Made by a program: the position numbers and the translations under genes | Notes under the pieces: generated by a model | What the model saw: the letters and a program-made list of their open reading frames with translations, nothing else | What the model was told of the DNA's origin: nothing | The model's database searches: none | Assembly (NCBI GenBank): GCA_020723305.1 | Contig: DYJC01000014.1 | Location: forward strand, 1 to 64,000 | Direction of reading: 5' to 3' | Length of the DNA: 64,000 nt | Source: Desulfosudis oleivorans | GTDB lineage: Bacteria; Desulfobacterota; Desulfobacteria; Desulfobacterales; SURF-7 | Part shown: piece after piece, positions 7,306-16,512 of the stretch | How positions within the stretch are numbered: the first letter of the stretch is position 1 | Layout: each line of letters opens with the position of its first letter

Positions 7306-8304
7306 ATGAAATTTTTTCAAAGAATTAGATGGGTTGCCTTATGTATCGGCCTGTTTTTACATACCACCTTATCCCTCTCAATTGCTGAAACAGGGGATGC
7401 AATCGTCGTGGATCGAATTGTCGCGATTGTAAATGATGATATTGTAACACTCTCGGAACTGAACGAAATACTGGATCCATATGCTGAAAAAATCCGTGCA
7501 TACGGGTATTCTCCTGAAAAGGAAAAAGAGCTGCTTTTCAATGCCCGGGAAGAGATCGTGAATCAGCTTATCGAGAAGACACTGGCAGATCAGGAGATCG
7601 AGAAAGCAGAGATCGTTGTGAACGAGAGTGAGATCGATAGCGCTATCGAGCGGATTAAAAAGAAAAATTATTGGACAGATGAGGAGTTGCGGGAAAATCT
7701 GGCCAATGACGGGCTCACTCTGGAAAAATACCGCCAACGAATGAAAAAACAGATTCAGCGGTCCCGGCTTCTGGATTACAAGGTGAAATCAAAAATCATC
7801 GTGACCAACGAGGATATCGGTAAGTATTTTCAGGAACATCCGGAAAAATACTCCGGTATCGTCAAATACCATCTTCGGAATATCATTTTACAACAGCCCT
7901 CTGATTCTAGTGGAGAGGAGGAAGGTGATGTTCTGAACAGAATGAAAGTAATTCAGGAGCGGCTTAAACAAGGGGAATCCTTTGAAATGCTTGCCAGACT
8001 GTACTCTGAATCCACCCTTGCAGAAGGAGGCGGAGATCTTGGTTTGTTTCAACTCAAGGACCTTTCCGAATCCATCCAAAATGCAGTGAAAGATCTGAAG
8101 ACAGGACAATTTACAGATATATTGCAGACCGATAAAGGGTATCAGATTTTTTATATTGAAAATATCGTCACCATTCCGGGCAAAACACTGAAAGAGGCTT
8201 CCCCTGAAATCGAAGAGGAACTGTATAACGAAATGCTGGACAATGCTTTAAAATCATGGATTGATGATTTGAAAAAAGATTCGCACATTAAAAAAATATT
8301 ATAA
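7306..8304 (+). CDS. surA: SurA-like periplasmic peptidyl-prolyl isomerase
   Basis: Periplasmic chaperone/isomerase for outer-membrane proteins. 332 residues, shorter than E. coli SurA (428) because only one parvulin domain is present. A signal peptide spans residues 1-27 (LCIGLFLHTTLSLSIAE). The SurA N-domain begins VVDRIVAIVNDDIVTLSEL, the family signature. One parvulin domain covers roughly residues 185-290, with LRNIILQ, FEMLARLYSES and GGDLGLF motifs. A good ribosome-binding site (GGAACTGAGGA) precedes the ATG. It follows the SurA-N lipoprotein and precedes the RodZ-like gene, all co-oriented with short gaps. Single-parvulin SurA proteins are common in this group of bacteria. Confidence 0.88.
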   Translation: MKFFQRIRWVALCIGLFLHTTLSLSIAETGDAIVVDRIVAIVNDDIVTLSELNEILDPYAEKIRAYGYSPEKEKELLFNAREEIVNQLIEKTLADQEIEKAEIVVNESEIDSAIERIKKKNYWTDEELRENLANDGLTLEKYRQRMKKQIQRSRLLDYKVKSKIIVTNEDIGKYFQEHPEKYSGIVKYHLRNIILQQPSDSSGEEEGDVLNRMKVIQERLKQGESFEMLARLYSESTLAEGGGDLGLFQLKDLSESIQNAVKDLKTGQFTDILQTDKGYQIFYIENIVTIPGKTLKEASPEIEEELYNEMLDNALKSWIDDLKKDSHIKKIL

Positions 8305-8317
8305 TCGGGTAAATTTT

Positions 8318-9079
8318 TTGAAACAGAAATCAGCAGAAAATATAATCGCAAATATTGACTTGCCATCTTTCGGCAGCTACCTGAAAAATACGCGGCTTGA
8401 GAAAGGGATTGGTCTTGAGGAGGTTTCCGCGGCAACAAAAATATCCATGCATGTGCTTTCCCTGATTGAGAAAGAAGATCATCCACAACTGCCAAGCCAG
8501 GCTGTTGTAAGAGGTTTTTTGCGATTGTATGCGGATTTCATCGGTGTAGAAAAGGATATGCTGATCAATTTATACAGGGAAAACCTGGAAGAAAATGCCA
8601 TTGCATCCTCCGGCAGGAAAAGGATCGGCAGTCGTCTGAATTCCTGGTTCCGGCTTTTTCTGGTCTTTGGCCTTCTCACAGGGATTGTTCTTATTTCTGT
8701 CCATTATATATCGGATGTAACGATTCAGGAACCGTTGAGCGCACCGGAAAGCTCAAAAGGCAATATGGATTCAGCGGGGAAAACAGCAGATGCGAAAATG
8801 GCTGAAAAAGTTGAATTCCCGCCCATAGAAAAAGAGCATCCATCTAAAAAACATAGATTGCTTATTCAGGCGACCGATGATTCCTGGATAAAACTGATTA
8901 TTGATGGAAAAATGCCGGAAGAATATACCCTGTCTTCAGGGGATCGGCTGGAGCTGGAAGCCTTAAACCATTTTAATATTTTAATCGGAAATGCCAATGG
9001 CATTAAATTAGCCATGGATGAAAAATCGGTCCCGATATCCGGGAAAAAAGGGCAAATGGTATCATTGAAACTTCCGTAA
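8318..9079 (+). CDS. RodZ-like membrane HTH protein (HTH_25/DUF4115)
   Basis: 253 residues starting at a TTG 13 nt after surA. Residues about 15-85 form the HTH_25 cytoplasmic domain (FGSYLKNTRLEKGIGLEEVS, then GFLRLYADFIG) found in the cell-shape protein RodZ. A transmembrane segment FRLFLVFGLLTGIVLISV follows near residue 115. The periplasmic end (about 185-253) is a DUF4115 beta domain with HRLLIQATDDSWIKLIIDGK. This is the RodZ architecture: a membrane protein linking MreB to the elongation machinery. Assignment as the true rodZ versus a paralogue cannot be settled from the window. The TTG start has no strong ribosome-binding site and may be coupled to surA. Confidence 0.8.
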   Translation: MKQKSAENIIANIDLPSFGSYLKNTRLEKGIGLEEVSAATKISMHVLSLIEKEDHPQLPSQAVVRGFLRLYADFIGVEKDMLINLYRENLEENAIASSGRKRIGSRLNSWFRLFLVFGLLTGIVLISVHYISDVTIQEPLSAPESSKGNMDSAGKTADAKMAEKVEFPPIEKEHPSKKHRLLIQATDDSWIKLIIDGKMPEEYTLSSGDRLELEALNHFNILIGNANGIKLAMDEKSVPISGKKGQMVSLKLP

Positions 9080-9094
9080 AATGGATATCTGCAT

Positions 9095-10447
9095 ATGCTG
9101 AGCGAAAAAAATAAAATACTGGTGGAAAGCATCAAACGCCTGATCAGAAGGGGCGCAACTTCCCATTTACGGAAGATTGTCAATAAAACACATGCGGCAG
9201 ATCTGTCTGTAGTGTTTCGATCTCTTTCACTGAACAATCAAAAACAGTTGTTCAATATGATTGATGATATCGAAAACAAAGGCCTTCTGTTCTGCGAACT
9301 GGACAAGGATACTTTTCTGGAGATTGTTGAAGATATCGAGCTTGATTCACTGGTTGCCATCCTCAAAGAAATGCAGACCGATGATGTTGCCGATCTGATT
9401 GCAAAGCTTCCGGAAGAGAAAGCCAAAGCCGTTCTTGAAAAAATGGAAAAGGAGGATTCGGAAGAAGTAGAGGATCTGCTTCGATATGATGATGATACCG
9501 CAGGCGGTATCATGGTGCCTGAGTTTATTGCATTGAATCAGGAGATGACGGCAAAACAGGCAATCGAATCCATTCAGACAGAGCATCAGGATGTGGAGAT
9601 GCCGTTTTATCTCTATGTTACGGATGAGTATGGATGCCTGATGGGAGTGATTTCACTCCGTCAGCTAGTTGTCGTGGCACCTCAGAAACCGCTGAAAGAA
9701 TTCATGGCAAAAGAAGTGATTTCCGTCCTGCCGAGTGTTGATCAGGAGGAGGTTGCCAGGATCGTTGCCCGGTATGATATTCTGGCTGTTCCGGTTGTTG
9801 ATGAAAACAGACATCTGATCGGAATCGTTACCGTAGATGATGTAATTGACATTTTCAGACAGGAAGCCACAGAAGATATTTTAAAAATGGCTGGTGCGGG
9901 GGATGAGTTTATCGAAACTAAATCGGTGATACGGAGTACCAAGAGCCGTCTTCCATGGCTTTTTGTAAGCTGTATCGGTGGTATCCTGGCATCCTTGATT
10001 ATTGGTAGTTTTCAGGGAAGCCTTGTAAAATTTGCATATCTTGCTGCATTTATTCCTGTTATAGCGGGAATGGGGGGAAACATCGGTACCCAGTCCTCCA
10101 CCATTGTTGTTCGCGGACTGGCAACAGGCCGATTGAATATCCGGGACCTTTGGCCGGTTGTTTTGAAGGAGTTGACAGTGGGTATGATACTCGGCATTGT
10201 CTACGGCACGATGATCGGACTGGTTGCCCAGTTTCAATACAGCAGAGTGGCGCTGGCTGTTTCCGTATGTTCAGCGGTGGTTTCTTCCATGACCATTGCA
10301 GCACTGGTAGGCTCTCTGGTACCTATGGTTTTTGCCAGAATCAATATCGACCCTGCTGTGGCAACAGGTCCGTTTGTCACTACATCGATAGATATCATCA
10401 GTGTTTTTTTCTATTTTCAAATTGCTACAATCCTCCTGGGTGTGTAG
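9095..10447 (+). CDS. mgtE: Magnesium transporter MgtE
   Basis: Inner-membrane Mg2+ channel. 450 residues, the usual length. In order: an MgtE N-domain superhelix (about 20-130, with DVADLIAKLPEEKAKAVLEK and DTAGGIM), a CBS pair (about 135-255, MGVISLRQLV and GIVTVDDVIDIF), a plug helix, and five transmembrane helices from about 280. The pore signature GNIGTQSSTIVVRGLATG is present near residue 330. The cytoplasmic domains close the pore when Mg2+ is high. The stop lies 3 nt before the recO start, so recO is probably translationally coupled. Confidence 0.95.
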   Translation: MLSEKNKILVESIKRLIRRGATSHLRKIVNKTHAADLSVVFRSLSLNNQKQLFNMIDDIENKGLLFCELDKDTFLEIVEDIELDSLVAILKEMQTDDVADLIAKLPEEKAKAVLEKMEKEDSEEVEDLLRYDDDTAGGIMVPEFIALNQEMTAKQAIESIQTEHQDVEMPFYLYVTDEYGCLMGVISLRQLVVVAPQKPLKEFMAKEVISVLPSVDQEEVARIVARYDILAVPVVDENRHLIGIVTVDDVIDIFRQEATEDILKMAGAGDEFIETKSVIRSTKSRLPWLFVSCIGGILASLIIGSFQGSLVKFAYLAAFIPVIAGMGGNIGTQSSTIVVRGLATGRLNIRDLWPVVLKELTVGMILGIVYGTMIGLVAQFQYSRVALAVSVCSAVVSSMTIAALVGSLVPMVFARINIDPAVATGPFVTTSIDIISVFFYFQIATILLGV

Positions 10448-10450
10448 CAG

Positions 10451-11218
10451 ATGTCCGATTTTTCAGCCCGTGCGATTATACTTCGGCGCATTGATCATGG
10501 GGATTATGATCTGATTGTTACTCTGTTGACAAAGGAATATGGAAAGCTATCTCTGATCGCAAAAAATGCCAAGAAAAGCATAAAACGGTTTTCCGGGGTT
10601 CTTGAACTGTTTTCGGCCTTAGATATTATCGGGAAAAAAGGACGTGGAAAACTTCCTGTTTTAATGGAAGCCAGTCTGGTTCAACCCTATACCGGGATTC
10701 GGTGTGATATCTTGAAAACCGCATATGCGAGTTACTTCGCAGAAGTCGTAAACATCTGGGTGGAAGAAGGCAAGCCGCAGAAGAGTCTGTATTCTCTCCT
10801 GGAATATGTCTTTCATCTGCTGGATCAGAATTCTCTTTCCGGAGAAGAGTTGAGTATTATTTTCCAGATGCGTTTTCTGGCACTTTCCGGTCTGAGTCCA
10901 AACCTTGTGGAATGCGGTAAATGCCGGATTGACCTGGAACAGTTTGATGGCAACAGGATTTACATTGATTTTTCAAAAGGAGGGATTCTGTGTCAAAACT
11001 GCATAACTTCCATCCAGGAAAAGAGGCTGCTTTCCGTGGGGACAGTGAAGCAACTGCTGTGGGTCAATAATAGCGACTTGAAAAAGGCGGAGCGGATTCG
11101 TTTCACCCCCCGTGCTGTAATGGAGGGGCTGGATTTTCTGGAAAAATTTGTTTTTTTTCAGATGGGAAAAGAACCAAGAAGCCTGAAGTTTCTAAGAAAC
11201 ATTCGAATGGCCATGTAA
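10451..11218 (+). CDS. recO: DNA repair protein RecO
   Basis: Recombination mediator that anneals complementary strands and loads RecA together with RecR. 255 residues, typical. The N-terminal OB fold contains ARAIILRRIDHGDYDLIVTLLT and GKLSLIAKNAKKSIKRF. A four-cysteine zinc site is formed by CGKC near residue 154 and CQNC near 182. The C-terminal helical part ends RSLKFLRNI. It follows mgtE by 3 nt. No abnormality seen. Confidence 0.93.
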   Translation: MSDFSARAIILRRIDHGDYDLIVTLLTKEYGKLSLIAKNAKKSIKRFSGVLELFSALDIIGKKGRGKLPVLMEASLVQPYTGIRCDILKTAYASYFAEVVNIWVEEGKPQKSLYSLLEYVFHLLDQNSLSGEELSIIFQMRFLALSGLSPNLVECGKCRIDLEQFDGNRIYIDFSKGGILCQNCITSIQEKRLLSVGTVKQLLWVNNSDLKKAERIRFTPRAVMEGLDFLEKFVFFQMGKEPRSLKFLRNIRMAM

Positions 11219-11283
11219 TGGGCGACATTCCAGAGATCGAATCAATCAAATACAGATGAATCAATACGGATGTTAAATTGCCA

Positions 11284-12342
11284 ATGAACAACAAACTGCA
11301 AAAAATTCTTGAAAAAAAACCGGTTGAAGCCATAGCACCTTGCCGGATAGATTTGGGCGGAACACTGGATATCCGGACCTTTCACCTTCCGCTGAGACAC
11401 CTGTCTCCCTGTACGTTTAATATCGCCTTGGATATGAATACGCATGTCACGCTGCTTCCCTATCAAAATGATCGGATCCGGATCTCCTCCAGGGGATTCC
11501 CGGATGCTGAATTTCCGGCAGATGAGGCGCCTTTTGATCACCCCATGGGGCTGATGTTCGCCATTGCCACATATTTCAAGGCCAACGGGGTGCATGTCCG
11601 GATACATTCATCATCCCCTCCCAGAAGTGCGTTGGGCGGATCATCGGCAGCAGCCGTAGCGTTGGTTGCCGCTTTTTCATCGATATTGCAGGATCAGGGA
11701 AATGATGAGTTGTCCAGATCCGATACGGCCATTCTGGCGCATGCAATTGAAGAAAGTGTCGCCGGTGTTCCATGCGGGTTTCAGGACCAGCTTGCAGCCG
11801 TATACGGAGGAATCAATGCCTGGCATTGGCCTTGTCGGATTACGGAGCCCCTTTTCCGGAAAGAATCGGTTATTCCGGAACCGGAATACAAACAGTTTCG
11901 CAAGCATTTTATTGTGGCCTATTGCGGTATCCCGCACGTATCGGCCGATATCAACGGCAGGTGGGTCAAACAGTTTCTTGCCGGAAAATGCAGGCAGGAA
12001 TGGCGCGAAATTATTTCATGCACGAAAAATTTTATTGATTCACTCAGAGAACATAATTATAAAGGTGCATCCGAATTTATGCAAAAGGAAACATCGATCC
12101 GGATGAAAATGACCCCGGATGTTCTGGATGATATGGGAAAGAAGCTGACGGATGAAGCAGCCCGGAATCGATGTGGAGCCAGATTCACCGGAGCCGGCGG
12201 CGGGGGGTGTGTCTGGGCATTGGGAGAACAGGGTGATATTGAAAAACTGGAATCCGTCTGGCAGGAGATCCTGTCCGGCCGGAAGGATGCTTTTCTGCTG
12301 GATACAGCCGTCAACTCAACAGGATTGATGGTGAACAGATAG
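11284..12342 (+). CDS. GHMP-family sugar or mevalonate-type kinase
   Basis: ATP-dependent kinase of the GHMP superfamily, about 352 residues. Motif 1 region is [15 protein letters not shown]; motif 2, the glycine-rich phosphate loop, is [16 protein letters not shown] near residue 110; motif 3 is [16 protein letters not shown] near the C-terminus. The [16 protein letters not shown] segment matches the D-glycero-D-manno-heptose-kinase/galactokinase-like branch, which points to a sugar or heptose substrate rather than mevalonate, but this is weak. I start at ATG 11284; a TTG two codons earlier is possible. It sits between recO and glyQ and shares their orientation. Confidence 0.85.
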   Translation: MNNKLQKILEKKPVEAIAPCRIDLGGTLDIRTFHLPLRHLSPCTFNIALDMNTHVTLLPYQNDRIRISSRGFPDAEFPADEAPFDHPMGLMFAIATYFKANGVHVRIHSSSPPRSALGGSSAAAVALVAAFSSILQDQGNDELSRSDTAILAHAIEESVAGVPCGFQDQLAAVYGGINAWHWPCRITEPLFRKESVIPEPEYKQFRKHFIVAYCGIPHVSADINGRWVKQFLAGKCRQEWREIISCTKNFIDSLREHNYKGASEFMQKETSIRMKMTPDVLDDMGKKLTDEAARNRCGARFTGAGGGGCVWALGEQGDIEKLESVWQEILSGRKDAFLLDTAVNSTGLMVNR

Positions 12343-12373
12343 CGCTATTTATTTTGTAAAAAGGAAAATCAAC

Positions 12374-13246
12374 ATGTATTTTCAGGATGTCATACTTACA
12401 TTGCAGAAATTTTGGGCCAAAAAGGGGTGTGTGCTGGTTCAACCCTTTGATTCGGAGGTTGGAGCCGGAACATTTCATCCAACCACACTTCTTAGGGCGC
12501 TTGGACCGGAACCGTGGAATGTCGCTTATGTCCAGCCATCCAGGCGTCCTACGGACGGTAGATATGGCGAGAATCCGAACCGGCTCCAGCATTATTATCA
12601 GTTTCAGGTTATCCTGAAGCCATCCCCTGAAAATATTCAAGCTCTCTATCTTCAGAGCATTAAAGCTCTTGGTGTGGACCCGCTTGAGCACGATATCCGT
12701 TTTGTGGAAGATGACTGGGAATCCCCCACATTGGGTGCTTCCGGCCTGGGATGGGAGGTCTGGCTGGATGGAATGGAGATCACTCAATTCACCTATTTTC
12801 AGCAGGCAGGCAGTATCGAGCTCCATCCCATATCCGTGGAGATTACTTATGGTCTCGAAAGGATCACGATGTATCTGCAAGGAGTGGATAATGTGTATGA
12901 CCTGAAGTGGAATAAGAGTATCTGCTATGGCGATGTCCATCATCAACAGGAGGTGGAAGGGTCCACTTATAATTTCGAGATTGCAGATGTGGATATGCTG
13001 CATGACTTTTTTAAAAAATATGAAGCAGAAGCACTTCGGATCATTGAGAAGGGATTGGTTCTGCCGGCATACGAATACTGTTTGAAATGCTCACACAGTT
13101 TTAACCTTCTGGATGCCAGAGGAGCCATCAGCGTCACGGAGAGGACCGGATTTATCGGGCGTATCCGGAATATCGCAAGGGCATGCGCAGAAGGATATCT
13201 GAAGCAGCGTGAGAACATGGGATTTCCACTGATAAAGAAAATATGA
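12374..13246 (+). CDS. glyQ: Glycyl-tRNA synthetase alpha subunit
   Basis: Catalytic subunit of the bacterial heterotetrameric glycyl-tRNA synthetase. 290 residues. It opens with the conserved [18 protein letters not shown]. Other family landmarks are the GAGTFHPTT class II segment near residue 35, [19 protein letters not shown] near 55, and the motif 3-like [14 protein letters not shown] near 160. It charges tRNA-Gly with GlyS, encoded 93 nt downstream. A ribosome-binding site AAGGAAAA is present. The intergenic gap contains a short TGATCAT repeat but no terminator. Confidence 0.97.
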   Translation: MYFQDVILTLQKFWAKKGCVLVQPFDSEVGAGTFHPTTLLRALGPEPWNVAYVQPSRRPTDGRYGENPNRLQHYYQFQVILKPSPENIQALYLQSIKALGVDPLEHDIRFVEDDWESPTLGASGLGWEVWLDGMEITQFTYFQQAGSIELHPISVEITYGLERITMYLQGVDNVYDLKWNKSICYGDVHHQQEVEGSTYNFEIADVDMLHDFFKKYEAEALRIIEKGLVLPAYEYCLKCSHSFNLLDARGAISVTERTGFIGRIRNIARACAEGYLKQRENMGFPLIKKI

Positions 13247-13339
13247 AGTGATCATTAACAGTGATCATCCTGAAAGCATTCCGGCTTGGTCGGTTTTTTA
13301 AACCAGACAGTCGTAAGCCGATGAAGAATAGAGGATATT

Positions 13340-15418
13340 ATGGAAAAATTGCTACTTGAGATCGGAACAGAAGAGATACCGGCAGGATATATTGAGCCTG
13401 CTTTGAAGGCATTATCTGCCGCCTTGTTAAAAAAACTGGATGATGCCCGTATTTCTCACGGAAATGCAAAGACTTATGGGACTCCCAGAAGACTTGCCGT
13501 TGAAGTGCCGGATGTGGCGGAAAAACAGGAACCCGTAACCAGTGAGGTTATGGGGCCTCCGGAACGAGTCGGATTTAATGAAACCGGTAACCCGACCGTT
13601 GCTGCGGTTAAATTTGCCGAAAAAGTGGGTATTCCGGTTTCAGCGATCAGGGTCTCCGAAACCCAGAAGGGACGTTACCTCATGGCCGTGAAAACGGAAA
13701 AAGGTATAGCCACAAAAACAATTTTAAAAACAATCCTGCCGGAAGTGATTGTTACGCTACCTTTTCCCAAATCCATGAAGTGGTCGGATATGAACATCCT
13801 GTTTGCCAGACCGATCCAGACTGTCCTGGCCTTGCTGGGAAAAGAAGTAATATCTTTTTCCATTGAAAGACTCAAGAGCGGCCGGTGTGCAATGGGGCAT
13901 CCGTTTATGGCACCGGGGAAAATTAATATTGAATCGCCGGACCATTATGTTGAAGCCCTTGAGGCTGTCTTTGTCTTTGCAGATAGTAAGAAAAGAAAAC
14001 AATCGATATTGAATGCCGTTGCATCTGTTGCTGAAAGCTTGGGAGGCCGTGTAGAACCAGACGAGGATCTGGCCGATATTGTTACCAATCTGGTTGAATT
14101 CCCGGTTCCGATCGCCGGTTCCTTTAATACAAAATTTCTGGAGTTGCCCAAAGAGGTTTTGATCATGGCCATGAGGGAACACCAGAAATATTTTGCCGTT
14201 GTAAATGATAGAAATCAGTTGAAACCCAATTTTATTGCTGTCAACAATACCCGTGCAAAGGATATGAGCCTTGTGGCAAAAGGACATGAAAGGGTGTTGA
14301 GAGCACGGCTTGAAGATGCCATGTTTTTCTATCGGTCAGATCTGAAAACAGATCTGGATCAAATGGTGGATAAGCTAAAGGGTGTGCTTTTTCAGGCAAA
14401 GCTGGGTTCTGTATATGAGAAGATAAAGCGGGTTCAAGAGCTGGGAGAATTCCTGGTTGAAAAGTCAGGCCAGGATGAGCCTGTGAGACTTGGTGTATCC
14501 AGGGCAGCATGGCTATGCAAGGCGGACCTGGTCAGTCGTATGGTGGTTGAATTTCCGAAGCTCCAGGGGATCATGGGACGGGTTTATGCAAAGCTTGCCG
14601 GTGAAAGCGATCCTGTGGTAATGGCTATCGAGGAGCATTACCGTCCGGTTTACTCCGGTGCGCCATTGCCGGAAACAAAGGTGGGATCTCTTCTGGCAAT
14701 CGCCGACAAGCTGGATTCGATCTGTGGGTGTTTTCATGCCGGATTAATCCCGACAGGTGCCTCTGATCCATATGCACTTCGGAGGCAGGGAATTGGAATT
14801 ATACAGATCATTCAGAAGATGAATTTCACTTTTTCCCTGAAAGAGGTTATTGAAAAAAGCGTCCGCCTTTTTGGAGGAGCGGATATTTCGAAAATCCAGG
14901 ATACTGCCGGACAGATTTATTCCTTTTTGCAGGATCGGATATCCAATATGCTTGCCGATGAAGGATTTCAAAAAGACGTGATTGCTGCGGTAACTTCGGT
15001 TTCTGTTGACAATATTCCGGATTTGCGAAAAAGGGTCAAGGCACTTGAAAGCATGAAGAACAAGCCGGATTTCGAACCCCTTGCCATCGCGTTTAAACGG
15101 GCGGTGAATATTTTAAAAAAAGCAGACAACTACCAGGGAGGTGAAATATCGGCATCTCTTTTTGAGGAGAGTTGTGAATCAGACCTATACAACGCCTGCA
15201 AGAGTGTTCGGCAAAAGGTTGCAGGGTGTCTTGCAGAAGGAAATTTTGACAGGGCTTTGATAGAGATTTCAGGATTGCGTGGTGTTGTGGATGCATTTTT
15301 TGACGGGGTAATGGTGATGGCGGATAATCCGGATGTGAAAAACAACCGGCTGGCCTTGTTGTCGGAGATTGCAGCCTTGTTCAAGGATATTGCGGATTTC
15401 TCCAGAATCTCTGTGTAG
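13340..15418 (+). CDS. glyS: Glycyl-tRNA synthetase beta subunit
   Basis: tRNA-binding subunit of glycyl-tRNA synthetase. 692 residues, standard. It begins with the conserved LLLEIGTEEIPAGYIEPAL. Further on are YGTPRRLAV, the VEFPVPIAGSF segment, the MREHQKYFAV element and the HD-like FPKLQGIMGRVYAKLAGE region near residue 405. The C-terminal DALR-type anticodon-binding region covers the last ~100 residues (YNACKSVRQKVAGCLAEGNF, then FFDGVMVMADN). It acts in the cytoplasm with GlyQ. Confidence 0.97.
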   Translation: MEKLLLEIGTEEIPAGYIEPALKALSAALLKKLDDARISHGNAKTYGTPRRLAVEVPDVAEKQEPVTSEVMGPPERVGFNETGNPTVAAVKFAEKVGIPVSAIRVSETQKGRYLMAVKTEKGIATKTILKTILPEVIVTLPFPKSMKWSDMNILFARPIQTVLALLGKEVISFSIERLKSGRCAMGHPFMAPGKINIESPDHYVEALEAVFVFADSKKRKQSILNAVASVAESLGGRVEPDEDLADIVTNLVEFPVPIAGSFNTKFLELPKEVLIMAMREHQKYFAVVNDRNQLKPNFIAVNNTRAKDMSLVAKGHERVLRARLEDAMFFYRSDLKTDLDQMVDKLKGVLFQAKLGSVYEKIKRVQELGEFLVEKSGQDEPVRLGVSRAAWLCKADLVSRMVVEFPKLQGIMGRVYAKLAGESDPVVMAIEEHYRPVYSGAPLPETKVGSLLAIADKLDSICGCFHAGLIPTGASDPYALRRQGIGIIQIIQKMNFTFSLKEVIEKSVRLFGGADISKIQDTAGQIYSFLQDRISNMLADEGFQKDVIAAVTSVSVDNIPDLRKRVKALESMKNKPDFEPLAIAFKRAVNILKKADNYQGGEISASLFEESCESDLYNACKSVRQKVAGCLAEGNFDRALIEISGLRGVVDAFFDGVMVMADNPDVKNNRLALLSEIAALFKDIADFSRISV

Positions 15419-15485
15419 TTCTTTGATAGTATTTGGGCTCCGGTAAAACCGGGTAATTTAAATTTATGATTTCAAGGAGAAGGAT

Positions 15486-15740
15486 ATGCCTTTTGATCCA
15501 GACCAGGATAAAAAGTTAAAAGAATGGAAATGTGAAGAAACCGGATTGATCGTTTCCATAAATCAATATGGGAATGCGCAGCCCAAGGTCCAGATCGGTC
15601 CCAGGATGCTGAAGAAAAAAGATGGAACCGATCGGGCTCCTGCAAAAGCAGGCCGGTTGAATATTGAAGATATGGAATTTCTTTATAGTATTATCGATGA
15701 AGTCAAGGAAGAACTTGAAAACCGGATAAAGCCCGAATAG
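15486..15740 (+). CDS. Small conserved-looking protein of unknown function
   Basis: 84 residues, preceded by an excellent ribosome-binding site (AAGGAGAAGG). I do not recognise the family. It is charged, with no membrane segment. The N-terminal half reads WKCEETGLIVSINQYGNAQPKVQIG, likely beta strands, and the C-terminal half is an acidic helix LNIEDMEFLYSIIDEVKEEL. The strand-rich basic middle (GPRMLKKKDGTDRAPAKAG) would suit nucleic-acid binding, but that is a guess. It lies 67 nt after glyS and 25 nt before the phosphorylase gene, all on one strand, so it is probably cotranscribed with them. Confidence 0.65.
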   Translation: MPFDPDQDKKLKEWKCEETGLIVSINQYGNAQPKVQIGPRMLKKKDGTDRAPAKAGRLNIEDMEFLYSIIDEVKEELENRIKPE

Positions 15741-15765
15741 CAGAGCATATGCATATAGCCGAAGA

Positions 15766-16512
15766 ATGAATTCCAATGAAGCCATTATCAATCCGATCCG
15801 GAGCCCAAGGTCTCCGGATCCCGGATCTCTGGTAATTCTGGTCTCATCCAGGAAGGATATGACAGCACTCTGTTCACTACTACAGATGAAACCGGATCAT
15901 TCTTTTGGTTTTATGATGAGCCGGATCTGCACTTCTATCAGTGAAAACCATCATTTTTCGGTGGTTGGACCGATGGTCGGGGCTCCGTATGCTGCGATCC
16001 TTTTTGAAAACCTGATTGCATGGGGAGCACGGAAGTTTATTTTTTTCGGACTTTGCGGGTCCATCTCTCCAAATGTTAAGATTGGAGACATCATTCTGCC
16101 GACTGGGTCTTTCGTACAGGAGGGCACCTCTCTGCATTATGGAAAGAAAACGGGAGAGGTTTCTTATTGTTCAAAAGATATCCTTTTACTGCTGAAAACG
16201 GCATTTGAAGAAGAACCACTTGTGTTTCAGGAAGGGCTTGTATGGACAACCGATGCGGTTTTTCGGGAAACAAAGGAACTGGTTTGCACCTATCAGGGGA
16301 AAAATGCCTTGGGTGTTGAAATGGAGCTTTCAGCCCTTTTCACCATCGGAAATTATCGTAGTGTAGACATTGGAGCTGCCCTTGTGGTATCGGACGAATT
16401 GTCCACCTTTCATTGGAAGCCAGGGTTTGGAGAAGTTTCTTTTAAGGAGCAATGCAAAGCAGTACAAAGGACGATTTCGAAGTTATGTCTGACATTTCAG
16501 CCAATGAAATAA
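15766..16512 (+). CDS. Nucleoside phosphorylase-like protein (PNP_UDP_1)
   Basis: Member of the purine/uridine phosphorylase family, 248 residues. Visible signatures: the phosphate-site region VGPMVGAPYAAILFENLIAWG, the strand-glycine segment FFGLCGSISPNVKIGDIILP near residue 90-110, and the nucleoside-binding NALGVEMELSALFTIG followed by LVVSDEL. The ME-ME/SD-EL pattern is the family's ribose and base site. The substrate (uridine, MTA or other) cannot be told. Its 3' end overlaps the ligase gene by 28 nt. The N-terminal ~20 residues are not conserved-looking, so a later start is possible. Confidence 0.75.
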   Translation: MNSNEAIINPIRSPRSPDPGSLVILVSSRKDMTALCSLLQMKPDHSFGFMMSRICTSISENHHFSVVGPMVGAPYAAILFENLIAWGARKFIFFGLCGSISPNVKIGDIILPTGSFVQEGTSLHYGKKTGEVSYCSKDILLLLKTAFEEEPLVFQEGLVWTTDAVFRETKELVCTYQGKNALGVEMELSALFTIGNYRSVDIGAALVVSDELSTFHWKPGFGEVSFKEQCKAVQRTISKLCLTFQPMK

